In this document: positions 1-6,926 of the stretch, piece by piece
Position numbering within the stretch: position 1 is the first letter of the stretch
Layout of the letters: every line of letters starts with the position of its first letter
Source: JADKAV01 sp041393775
GTDB taxonomy: Bacteria > Actinomycetota > Actinomycetes > S36-B12 > UBA10799
Assembly (NCBI GenBank): GCA_041393775.1
Contig: JAWKJM010000008.1
Location: forward strand, 1 to 64,000
Length of the DNA stretch: 64,000 nt
Direction of reading: 5' to 3'
The notes under the pieces: generated by a model
Seen by the model: the letters and a program-made list of their open reading frames with translations, nothing else
The model's database searches: none
Told to the model about the DNA's origin: nothing
Translations under genes and position numbers: made by a program

Positions 1-2
1 GT

Positions 3-1196
3 GCCGTCCGTGAGGCGCTGCAGGAGGAGTTGGCCGGTCTCGTGGCGCAGCAGCTGTCGGTGCGCGACGAGGTCGCGGTCGCGACCCTGGCACACCAGCA
101 ACTGGCCTCCGAACTCGCGGCCGCACAGGAGTCGCTGACGGCCGACGAGCAGATCGTGACTGAAGCGTGCGCCGAACACGAGTCTGTGGCCGCGCGGAGG
201 TCGGCGTTGGGTGCCGTGCGGGACGCCCTGAAGGCCGTCGCGGACGCCCGGATCGATGCTCGCCACTGCAGCGTCGCCGAATCGAATGCCAAGGCAGTCC
301 TCTCCGAGACTTTGGCCAGCGTCGGGTTCTCCGAGGTTGCAGCCGCAGAGGAGGCAATCCTGGACGAGGCGCAGTACTGCAGCCTGAAGGAAGCGGTCGA
401 GTTGTGGGATCGACAGACTGCGGAGACTGCCGCAGCGCTCCGCGAACTGGAAGCGGTCGATCTCGAGGTCTGCGTCGATATGGAAGCTCAGCGGGCTGCC
501 GCGGAGTCCGCGCGGGTGCTGTCGCGAGAGGCCGATGGCCTGGTGAGCCGGCTAGCCGACCGGCTGGAGCGGGGGATGCCTAGTCGGGAGGTGGTGCTGC
601 GCCGACTCACCGAGCTGGAGACGGTGCGCGAGCAGACCGAGCAGGTGATCCGGATGGCCGACTACGCGACCGCGACGCGCAACGAGGTGACGCACAAGAT
701 CCGCCTTTCGTCGTTCGTCCTAATGCGGCGGTTCGAGGATGTCGTGAACGCTGCCAACGACCGGCTGGACACGATCTCCGAGGGCCGCTACCAACTGGTC
801 GTGGAAACTCACGGCCTGGATGCCCGCTCGCAAGCGGGCTTGGATGTGCGCGTCTACGACGGGAGGTCGGACACCCACCGCTCGACCAAGTCGCTGAGCG
901 GCGGTGAGCGGTTCTACGTCTCCCTGGCGCTGGCGCTCGGTCTGGCCGACGTGGTGAGAAGTGAGTCCGGTGGCGTCGAGTTGGGGACCTTGTTCATCGA
1001 CGAGGGCTTCGGATCGCTGGACTCGGAGGTGCTGGAGGAGGTGATGGACATGCTCGAGCAGGTGCGGGTAGGAGAAGATCGAGTGATCGGCCTGATCAGT
1101 CATGTGGAGGTCCTCAAACAACGCATCGACCCGCGGATCAGTGTGCGGCGCGATCCGGAGCGACCAGGGGTGAGCACGGCGCAGGTCCATCTGTGA
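3..1196 (+). CDS. sbcC: SbcC-like exonuclease subunit, C-terminal part (5' truncated by window edge)
   Basis: This is the C-terminal ~397 residues of an SMC/Rad50-like ATPase; the frame is open to the left edge, so the start lies outside the window. The visible part has a long Ala/Glu/Arg-rich coiled-coil stretch (roughly the first 230 residues). The second half of the ABC head follows: signature SLSGGERFYVSLALALGLAD, Walker B LFIDEGFGSLD, and an H-loop-like LISHVEVL. In known systems SbcC pairs with the nuclease SbcD to process DNA hairpins and ends; sbcD would be expected upstream and cannot be seen. The TGA stop overlaps the GTG start of the next gene (GTGA), suggesting coupled translation. 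The family is clear; SbcC rather than another Rad50-like ATPase is inferred from the head-domain motifs. Confidence 0.88.
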   Translation, partial: AVREALQEELAGLVAQQLSVRDEVAVATLAHQQLASELAAAQESLTADEQIVTEACAEHESVAARRSALGAVRDALKAVADARIDARHCSVAESNAKAVLSETLASVGFSEVAAAEEAILDEAQYCSLKEAVELWDRQTAETAAALRELEAVDLEVCVDMEAQRAAAESARVLSREADGLVSRLADRLERGMPSREVVLRRLTELETVREQTEQVIRMADYATATRNEVTHKIRLSSFVLMRRFEDVVNAANDRLDTISEGRYQLVVETHGLDARSQAGLDVRVYDGRSDTHRSTKSLSGGERFYVSLALALGLADVVRSESGGVELGTLFIDEGFGSLDSEVLEEVMDMLEQVRVGEDRVIGLISHVEVLKQRIDPRISVRRDPERPGVSTAQVHL

Positions 1197-1573
1197 AGCC
1201 GCCCACCTCGCTGGACGAGGTGATTCTCGAGGTGGTCGGCGCGATCCCTCGCGGCGCGCTTGCAGCATATGGGGATGTCTGCGAGGTGGTTCGTGAACTG
1301 GGCTTCGCCTGCACGCCCCGTCGTGTGGCCCGCACCATGTCCGCCTACGGGGGACAGCCGGGTGTCGCCTGGTGGCGGGTCGTCCAGGCGACGGGCACAT
1401 TGGCCGAACCCGTGGCGGCTGCGGCAGCCAGCCACCTGCTGGCCGAAGGTGTCGAGGTGCGCGGGCGACTGGTCCCACTGGCTGACAGAAGGTGGTCTCC
1501 GACGCCGGCCGATGTGGCATCCATAGCCGCCCGGCTCGATCCCGGCGGGCCCGGCGACCAGGTGAGACGATGA
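1193..1573 (+). CDS. Alkyltransferase-like protein (ATL, MGMT DNA-binding fold without the active cysteine)
   Basis: This 126-residue protein matches the C-terminal DNA-binding domain of O6-methylguanine methyltransferases. It has IPRGALAAYGDVCEVV, the arginine-finger-like RRVARTMSAYG, and the active-site region GVAWWRVVQATG. Where true transferases have PCHRV, this protein has AWWRVV, so the alkyl-accepting cysteine is replaced by tryptophan. That is the hallmark of ATL proteins, which bind alkylguanine and flag it for nucleotide excision repair rather than reversing it. The GTG start overlaps the stop of the SbcC-like gene, so the two repair-related genes probably form one transcript. The C-terminal tail is short and unremarkable. 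Confidence 0.85.
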   Translation: MKPPTSLDEVILEVVGAIPRGALAAYGDVCEVVRELGFACTPRRVARTMSAYGGQPGVAWWRVVQATGTLAEPVAAAAASHLLAEGVEVRGRLVPLADRRWSPTPADVASIAARLDPGGPGDQVRR

Positions 1574-1577
1574 GCGG

Positions 1578-1928
1578 GTGATTGAGGTGTCGCCGGAGCG
1601 CTTCGAGCAACTCGTGGCTGCGGCGGTCGACGAGATCCCGGCGGATCTGGCCCGGCACATCGAGAATGTCGCCATCGTCATCGAGGACGACCCGCCCCGG
1701 GACCAGCCACACCTGCTCGGGCTCTACGAGGGAATCCCGCTGACCAGTCGGGGCTCGTGGTATGTGGCTGCGATGCCCGATCGCATTCGCATCTTCCGGT
1801 TGCCGATTCTGCGAATGTGCCAGACCCAGGCGCAGGTGGTGCGGGAGGTGCACATCACGGTGATCCACGAGATCGCACACCATTTTGGGATAAGTGACGC
1901 AACTTTGCGCCGACTGGGCGCCTATTAG
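1578..1928 (+). CDS. Small metallopeptidase-family protein (zincin-like, HExxH)
   Basis: This 116-residue protein belongs to the small zincin-like family common in actinobacteria. It carries HEIAHHFG at residues 97-104, giving the HExxH zinc-binding and catalytic motif close to the C-terminus. It has no signal peptide or membrane segment, so it should be cytosolic. The GTG start lies 5 bp after the preceding gene, suggesting the same transcript. The substrate is unknown for this family. The length and C-terminal motif position match family members, so it is not truncated. Confidence 0.85.
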   Translation: MIEVSPERFEQLVAAAVDEIPADLARHIENVAIVIEDDPPRDQPHLLGLYEGIPLTSRGSWYVAAMPDRIRIFRLPILRMCQTQAQVVREVHITVIHEIAHHFGISDATLRRLGAY

Positions 1929-1963
1929 TTGCCAAAAATGCAAGAGCGACTACGATAAGTCAT

Positions 1964-2725
1964 ATGAGTGATGAATTGCGAGCTGTCTTGGAAGATGTGG
2001 CGGCGGGAAAAGTGACTGCTGAAGAAGCCTCAGTGCGGATCCAGGCGCTGAATCAGGAACCCGCTGCCGGGGATGTTGTTGTGGAACCGGTGCGCAGGAT
2101 CGTCGTCAAGGCCGGCGCCGTTCGTCTGCGGATCACCGGGGACCCGAGCGTCGCCGAAGCCGTGGCCGATGGCCCGCACACCATGAAGCGCGACGGTGAT
2201 GCACTGCTGATCGACACGAACACCACCGCCGGTGACTACGCGGTGGAACCTCCCCGCTCCGCGTTCATGACCTGGGTCGGCCAGATGGTCAATCGGGTTG
2301 GTGCGACGTTGGATCTGCGGGTCAATCCCAACCTCCCGATCCAGGTGCTCCTGGTCGGTGGTCCGCTGGAGATGTCAGGGATGCTGGCGGGGGCTTCCGT
2401 GGGCGTCGAGGCCGGTGCCGCCCAGATCTCGGGGCGTGGTCCTCTGCTGTTCGATGTGGCCAGCGGCAGCGGCAAGGTCGACTGGACGTTCACAGGGCAA
2501 TCCCGCGTCCGAGCTGACATGGGCTCGGTCACCGTCACCGTGCGCCCCGACTCGGATGTCGTCGTGACGGCCGATACCTCGCTGGGTCAGGCACTGGTCA
2601 AGTCTCACACCGGCAATTTGAAGGCGTCGCAGGATGGATCGACCCCCAGCACCACCGTCGGAAACGGGACCGGCACCCTGACGGTCAGTTCCCGGATGGG
2701 CGCCGCGCAGGTGACGATCGCGTGA
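1964..2725 (+). CDS. DUF4097-type adhesin-like beta-rich protein
   Basis: This 253-residue protein begins with a short helical segment containing EDVAAGKVTAEEASVRIQAL. Repetitive beta-strand sequence rich in Gly, Val and Thr follows (for example VRADMGSVTVTVRPDSDVVV). That layout resembles the putative-adhesin DUF4097 proteins, although the similarity is judged by eye. The N-terminal helix resembles the C-terminal helix of the next protein (LAAGRISVDEAQTMLERRG), hinting at shared ancestry or interaction. A TACGAT box lies 7 nt before the ATG, compatible with leaderless transcription. The stop overlaps the start of the next gene by 4 bp. No signal peptide is seen. The cellular role is unknown. 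Confidence 0.7.
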   Translation: MSDELRAVLEDVAAGKVTAEEASVRIQALNQEPAAGDVVVEPVRRIVVKAGAVRLRITGDPSVAEAVADGPHTMKRDGDALLIDTNTTAGDYAVEPPRSAFMTWVGQMVNRVGATLDLRVNPNLPIQVLLVGGPLEMSGMLAGASVGVEAGAAQISGRGPLLFDVASGSGKVDWTFTGQSRVRADMGSVTVTVRPDSDVVVTADTSLGQALVKSHTGNLKASQDGSTPSTTVGNGTGTLTVSSRMGAAQVTIA

Positions 2726-3087
2726 CGGAACACCACACCCCTCCTGCCGCGTGTCCGGTCTGCAGGCAGCGGTTGCTGACCACCCGGTTGAGTTGCCCCT
2801 CATGCCACACCGAGATCTCGGGCACGTTCGAACAATGCCGATTCTGCCAACTCACCAGCGAGGACCAGGTGTTGCTCGAAGTGTTCCTGCGCTCGCGCGG
2901 GAACCTTCGCGATGTGCAGGCGCATCTCGGGGTCTCGTACCCCACCGCCCGGCAGCGCTTCCACGAATTGCTGGGGCGACTCGGACTCGACGAGCCGGCG
3001 ACCGATCCCAACGAGGTGATCCAGGAGCTGGCTGCGGGCAGGATCAGCGTGGACGAAGCCCAGACGATGCTGGAGCGGCGCGGCTGA
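2722..3087 (+). CDS. DUF2089-family zinc-ribbon and HTH protein
   Basis: This 121-residue protein has an N-terminal zinc ribbon with four paired cysteines (CPVCRQR and CPSCHTEI) and further cysteines in EQCRFCQL. A predicted helix-turn-helix follows (RDVQAHLGVSYPTARQRFHELLGRLG), then a C-terminal helix AAGRISVDEAQTMLERRG. This arrangement matches DUF2089 proteins, which are probably transcription regulators. The GTG start overlaps the upstream stop (GTGA). This pairing of a DUF2089 regulator with a DUF4097-like partner suggests that the two act together, for instance in envelope-stress control; that last point is inference. Confidence 0.8.
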   Translation: MTEHHTPPAACPVCRQRLLTTRLSCPSCHTEISGTFEQCRFCQLTSEDQVLLEVFLRSRGNLRDVQAHLGVSYPTARQRFHELLGRLGLDEPATDPNEVIQELAAGRISVDEAQTMLERRG

Positions 3088-3095
3088 CGGCCAGG

Positions 3096-3842
3096 TCAAG
3101 ACCGGCCTTCGCGCTCAGCCCGTTCCTGCGCCTCCCGCTCGCGCATCTCGTCCAGGGTCGGCGCGGAACCACCGAATCTCGCCGGCCACCACCAGGCACC
3201 CGGTTCGGGTTTCGGCTGATAGGCCTCGATCATCTGCTCGTACAAAGTGATCATGGACGAGCGCAGCCGCGCCGTCGCCTCTATGGGGTCGTCGTCGGAG
3301 GTCACGGTCAGGGGTTCACCGACATTCAGTGCCACCACCGTGCCCCGTGTCATCTCCCGCTTGCGCCCCTTGGTCCACAGACGTTGGCCGCCGAAGGTGA
3401 TCATCGGGACGATCGGCACGGACGCCTCGGCAGCCATCCGGACCGCGCCCGTTTTGAAATCCTTCACCTCAAACGACTGGCTGATCGTCGCCTCTGGGAA
3501 GACGCCCACGATTTCGCCGCGTCGCAACCAGTCGATGGCGTGGTCCAGCGACGCGGCCCCGGCCGCCCGATCCACCGGGATGTGATGCATGGAGCGCATG
3601 AGCGGACCTGAGACCCGATGGTCGAACGTCGACCTCTTGGCCATGAACCGGACCAGCCGTTCCGATGGCCGGGCGGCGTAGCCGCAGAAGATGAAGTCCA
3701 GGTAGGACACGTGGTTGCTGGCCAGCACCGCCCCGCCGCTGCGGGGGATGTTCTGCCCGCCGGTGAGCGAGAAGTGGATGTTGAATGCACGGAACATCGC
3801 GTACGCAGAAGCGATGATCGGGGGGTAGGTGATGTCGCGCAC
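3096..3842 (-). CDS. 1-acyl-sn-glycerol-3-phosphate acyltransferase (PlsC-like)
   Basis: This 248-residue PlsC/LPLAT-family enzyme would transfer an acyl group to lysophosphatidate or a related acceptor at the inner face of the membrane. Residues 43-49 (NHVSYLD) supply the HX4D catalytic motif. FPEATIS near residue 115 corresponds to the usual FPEGT motif with Gly changed to Ala. The N-terminus (ASAYAMFRAFNIHF) is a probable membrane-associating helix. The GTG start has TAGCGT 7 nt upstream, compatible with leaderless transcription. It is convergent with the DUF2089 gene (8 bp gap). The exact acceptor cannot be told. Confidence 0.82.
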   Translation of the reverse strand: MRDITYPPIIASAYAMFRAFNIHFSLTGGQNIPRSGGAVLASNHVSYLDFIFCGYAARPSERLVRFMAKRSTFDHRVSGPLMRSMHHIPVDRAAGAASLDHAIDWLRRGEIVGVFPEATISQSFEVKDFKTGAVRMAAEASVPIVPMITFGGQRLWTKGRKREMTRGTVVALNVGEPLTVTSDDDPIEATARLRSSMITLYEQMIEAYQPKPEPGAWWWPARFGGSAPTLDEMREREAQERAEREGRS

Positions 3843-3857
3843 AGACGCAACGCTAGT

Positions 3858-4613
3858 TCACTTGGTGTGGGCGGTGTCCCGGGATAGCCCGAACAGGTGA
3901 GCCTGGATCCAGGCGCGGGTCGGCTGTTGGCGACGGCTCCATTTGTCTGATCGCGCCTGTGCCTTGGCTCGTTTGCCCGGCGAGCCCTCGTACCGGAAGT
4001 GCGACCACGGGGAACCGGGACGAGCTACGCGGATCGCGCCGACCCAGGCGATCGGGATGAACAGCAGCGCGAAGGTGGCCATCCAGAACTTCCCCTTGAG
4101 CAGGGCGATGACGATCGGCGCCAGCCAGAAGGTGACGAACGAGATGCCCGAGGCCACTGTCAACCAGAATCCTTCCGTCTGGTTGGCCGGCGGTCTGTTG
4201 GGTGCCACGATCAGCAGCGCACAGAACATGACCACGGCGGACAGCGTGATCGCGTCGGCGGACAGGCGTCCTTCGTTCTCCCAGTACACGTCGTCGAGGT
4301 GCAGCACCATCGCGAACTCGTCCAGGACCAGAGCTGCACCCATTCCGAACATGAGGCCGGCGATCTGGCGCCATATGCCGTCGGCGCTCGAGCCCAGCGC
4401 GAGGACGCCCCCGAGCAGCAGGATGATCAGTCCCGGCACCACGTGGTGGATGTGCGTTCCGCCGGCGTTGACGTTCCGGAAGGGCCCCCTACCAGCCCGG
4501 ATCATGCGAGTGATCATCCGGGTAACGAGGAACGTGAGAAGAAACGCCAGCAGTGCGAACAGCATCGGCTGGCGACCCGGTTCGAGGATCTCGCGGGAGT
4601 ACCAACCGAACAT
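3858..4613 (-). CDS. Conserved actinobacterial multi-pass membrane protein
   Basis: This 251-residue protein has about six hydrophobic segments: near residues 17-35, 58-75, 85-102, 125-145, 158-175 and 180-197. The conserved stretch GGTHIHHVVPGLIILLLGG carries a His-rich motif at the edge of the second membrane segment, and an acidic patch MVLHLDDVYW follows. The Arg/Lys-rich C-terminus is probably cytoplasmic. A TATGGT box sits 6 nt before the ATG, suggesting a leaderless transcript. It lies 15 bp upstream of the PlsC-like gene on the same strand. I do not recognise a function. Confidence 0.75.
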   Translation of the reverse strand: MFGWYSREILEPGRQPMLFALLAFLLTFLVTRMITRMIRAGRGPFRNVNAGGTHIHHVVPGLIILLLGGVLALGSSADGIWRQIAGLMFGMGAALVLDEFAMVLHLDDVYWENEGRLSADAITLSAVVMFCALLIVAPNRPPANQTEGFWLTVASGISFVTFWLAPIVIALLKGKFWMATFALLFIPIAWVGAIRVARPGSPWSHFRYEGSPGKRAKAQARSDKWSRRQQPTRAWIQAHLFGLSRDTAHTK

Positions 4614-4724
4614 GCACCAACCATAGGGGAGTCAGTGTGAACGGTGAATGAACCTCGATCATCACATGCACGATTCGCGTAGATTGTGACCTGTGCCGTC
4701 GTATAAGCGCGCCAGGAGACTGTG

Positions 4725-5183
4725 ATGGCTGACGCACCGGAAGCCAAGTTGGCGCTGGCTCGCGACACCCGAACCCCGGGCAAGACCCTGGCGAAATTGG
4801 CGAACCACAAGAACTGGCCTGTGCGCGCCGACGTCGCGAGCAACCCCCGGGCGCCGGCCAAGACGCTGAGCAAGCTGTCCGAGGACAAGCGCTGGGAGGT
4901 GCGCACCGAGGTTGCCTTGAACCGGAACACGACGGGCAAAGTGCTGGAGGCGCTCGCCGACGATGACGACAAGCGTGTGCGCACCGCCGTGGCCCTGAAC
5001 CCCAAAGCCACCGCGCAGGCGCTGCGAAGGCTTTCGAAGGACAAGTCGGTGGTCGTCCGCTTGCGGGTCGCGGAGAATCGCAGCGCGCCAGGCAACGTCG
5101 TGCGGCGGCTCGCTGCCGATGAAGACCGCGACGTTCGCCGGGCAGCTGGGGAGAACCATCAGATCCCCAAGAAGGTGAAGTAG
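4725..5183 (+). CDS. Leucine-rich-repeat-variant (LRV)-like alpha-helical repeat protein
   Basis: This 152-residue protein consists almost entirely of five to six ~24-residue helical repeats of the form VR..VA.N..AP...L..L..D. Examples are VRADVASNPRAPAKTLSKLS, VRTEVALNRNTTGKVLEAL and VRLRVAENRSAPGNVVRRL. The pattern fits LRV/HEAT-like repeats that form a curved scaffold. No catalytic motif, Fe-S cysteine cluster, signal or membrane segment is present. ATG at 4725 is preferred to GTG at 4722 because GGAG at 4714-4717 is then 7 nt away. It may be a protein-binding adaptor; its partner is unknown. Confidence 0.75.
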   Translation: MADAPEAKLALARDTRTPGKTLAKLANHKNWPVRADVASNPRAPAKTLSKLSEDKRWEVRTEVALNRNTTGKVLEALADDDDKRVRTAVALNPKATAQALRRLSKDKSVVVRLRVAENRSAPGNVVRRLAADEDRDVRRAAGENHQIPKKVK

Positions 5184-5188
5184 GCCGC

Positions 5189-5216
5189 ATGGCCAGCGTG
5201 GGGCCGACCTGGCCAT
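5189..5216 (+). promoter_or_regulatory. Inverted repeat overlapping a start codon
   Basis: ATGGCCAG (5189-5196) and CTGGCCAT (5209-5216) are perfect inverted repeats around a 12-nt loop. The second arm includes the first two bases of the ATG at 5215. The first arm also opens a 9-codon reading frame (MASVGPTWP) whose TGA overlaps that ATG. Either a translation-controlling hairpin or coincidence is possible. Confidence 0.4.
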
Positions 5217-6162
5217 GAAGTTGTCCGAGATGACCATGGCACAGGTCGCCGCCCTGGCCTGGACAGTGCGGCCGGAGCCCGTGCTGGGGCCGCCGTTCCC
5301 GTCGCCGGTGATCGCCGATCCGACGTATCTGCCGCCCTCGCAGACCCCGGACGGCGACTGGCGCTTGTGGGCGCACACGCTGCTGGGCGTGTACGCCTAC
5401 CGCAGCGACGACGGGTTGAACTGGGAGCGGCTCGGGGTGGTTGCCCGTAATGCCCTGCGGGCACACATCGTCAACGGCGCCGGCGCCGTCGACTACCGGC
5501 TGAGTTACGAGAAGACGCGGATGTTCATCCCCATCGGGCTGCCGTGGCGATCCCGGATCGAGTCGCGTGCCTCGGTAGATCTGCGCCACTGGAGTCAACC
5601 CCGGCAACTGCTGTCCCCAAGCCTGTCCTGGCATGTGTCGGGCAGCAGTCGCAGCGTGTCGAACCCCTGTCTCGTGCCGTTGCCGGACGGGCGGTGGCGG
5701 CTCTACTACTCGGCTGGCCTGACCCAACTGACCGACTGCGGGTTTCCGGAACCGACCTACATCGGCACCGCTGACGGTCCGGGCCCCGACGGTCCCTTCG
5801 AGACCCTGCACGAACCGCTGCTGGGACCCGGAGACGGCCCTGCCAGCTTGTGTGCCGGTGCGATCAAGGTCGTATCTGTGGCCGACGGCTGGGTCGGGTT
5901 CCAGAACGCGATCACCTGGGACGGTCAGCACTCCGGTTCGCAGATCTGGGTGCTCGGCAGCGCGGATGGAATCGACTGGGAGGTGATGGGGTCTGAGCCG
6001 GCGCTGGCCCCGACCGGGTCCGGCTGGATGGCGACCCACGTCTACGCGCTGGATGTGCGCGATGCACCCGGCGGTCCGCAGATGTACTTCAACGCCCGAG
6101 ACGGGTATCACTGGTCGAAAGGACGTGAACGGATCGGAGTTGCGACGCCGGTGCCGGTTTGA
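5215..6162 (+). CDS. Five-bladed beta-propeller glycosidase-like protein (GH43/GH32-like)
   Basis: This 315-residue protein has the repeated strand patterns of a five-bladed beta-propeller of the GH43/GH32/GH68 type. An early IADPTYL may place an acidic residue in the first blade. Blade-like repeats follow: DGDWRLWAHTLLGVYAYRSDDGLNWERLG, LPDGRWRLYYSAGL and IWVLGSADGIDWEV. It has no signal peptide and is therefore apparently cytosolic, which is unusual for polysaccharide-degrading members. No transporter or other sugar gene adjoins it, so a substrate cannot be proposed. Which acids are catalytic cannot be assigned by eye. The 3' end abuts the tRNA-Arg gene on the other strand. Confidence 0.65.
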   Translation: MKLSEMTMAQVAALAWTVRPEPVLGPPFPSPVIADPTYLPPSQTPDGDWRLWAHTLLGVYAYRSDDGLNWERLGVVARNALRAHIVNGAGAVDYRLSYEKTRMFIPIGLPWRSRIESRASVDLRHWSQPRQLLSPSLSWHVSGSSRSVSNPCLVPLPDGRWRLYYSAGLTQLTDCGFPEPTYIGTADGPGPDGPFETLHEPLLGPGDGPASLCAGAIKVVSVADGWVGFQNAITWDGQHSGSQIWVLGSADGIDWEVMGSEPALAPTGSGWMATHVYALDVRDAPGGPQMYFNARDGYHWSKGRERIGVATPVPV

Positions 6163-6163
6163 G

Positions 6164-6235
6164 TGCCCCCGAGGCGATTCGAACGCCTGCGCATGGCTCC
6201 GGAGGCCACTGCTCTATCCCCTGAGCTACGGGGGC
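6164..6235 (-). tRNA. tRNA-Arg (anticodon CCG)
   Basis: The minus strand folds as a tRNA. The acceptor stem is GCCCCCG/CGGGGGC with discriminator A. The D arm contains GCTC...GAGC. The anticodon stem is GTGGC/GCCAT with loop CTCCGGA, giving anticodon CCG. The T arm is AGGCG-TTCGAAT-CGCCT. CCA is not fully encoded. It reads CGG arginine codons. Its 3' end lies within 2 bp of the stop of the convergent propeller gene. Confidence 0.95.
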
Positions 6236-6305
6236 CCAAGGTAGTTCCAGCCTAGCAACGACCGGGTTGCACGGTCCGGACCGGATCGGGCAGTACCGTC
6301 GAGGG

Positions 6306-6917
6306 GTGCGCTTGACGGTGATCGCGTGTGCAGCCCTTCTGGCAGGCTGCGGGCAACTGGCGCCGACGACACATCCGACCGCGCTGCCGGGCCCGGTGCC
6401 CGCGGGCGAGCCGACCGCGCCGATCACGGTGGTGGGCCAGCAGTGGGACGTCTGTACAGGTAAGCAGCGCAGGCAGTACCCGCCCGTCCTGGACGAGCCG
6501 GCGCCCAACTACTACGCGGGGCCGTGGTGCCAGAGCGCCGAAGGCGGCACCCGGTTCATGTGGATCTACGCCGAGCCGCTGTTCACCGGCGAGACCCCCG
6601 AACAGATCCGCAGCTACGTCAACCGTGACGCGAGTCTGCTGGTGCGCGGGTTGCGCACGACCGGCTATCAGCCGGTCCGAGCAGGAGCCCGTAGCGAGGA
6701 CATCTTCTATGAGGCACGCCGACCTGGCTCGCCGAACCTGGTCACGATCTCCGTGCTCGGCGACGATCCGCCCCCCGAGGGGACCTCCTATGACGGCGAC
6801 AATCCGTTGCGGGTGAAAGTCGCCGTCCGCAAGGCCAGGCCGGACGACACGCCGAGCCCGAGTGCCGGCGGAAGCCCCTCGCCCGGCCCGAGCCGCAGCA
6901 CCAGTGCGAGCCCCTAG
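6306..6917 (+). CDS. Probable lipoprotein of unknown function
   Basis: This ~203-residue secreted protein has a very short lipoprotein signal: VRLTVIACAALLAGC puts the lipobox LAGC with Cys at residue 15. The mature part contains paired cysteines (DVCTGKQ and PWCQSAE) that may form a disulfide. It ends in a low-complexity Ser/Pro/Gly tail. GTG at 6306 is chosen because TACCGT lies exactly 6 nt upstream and because the signal then starts properly; an in-frame start further upstream (6267) adds unlikely sequence. Its TAG stop forms the first three bases of the TAGGCT box of argS. The function is unrecognised. Confidence 0.72.
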   Translation: MRLTVIACAALLAGCGQLAPTTHPTALPGPVPAGEPTAPITVVGQQWDVCTGKQRRQYPPVLDEPAPNYYAGPWCQSAEGGTRFMWIYAEPLFTGETPEQIRSYVNRDASLLVRGLRTTGYQPVRAGARSEDIFYEARRPGSPNLVTISVLGDDPPPEGTSYDGDNPLRVKVAVRKARPDDTPSPSAGGSPSPGPSRSTSASP

Positions 6918-6926
6918 GCTTGGGCT

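Noticed and set aside
4489..6111. 540-codon minus-strand frame
   Set aside because: It is antisense to the LRV and propeller genes and has no motif; typical of high-GC shadow frames.
6053..6244. 63-codon frame over the propeller end and tRNA
   Set aside because: It crosses the tRNA-Arg gene and has no independent start signal or homology.
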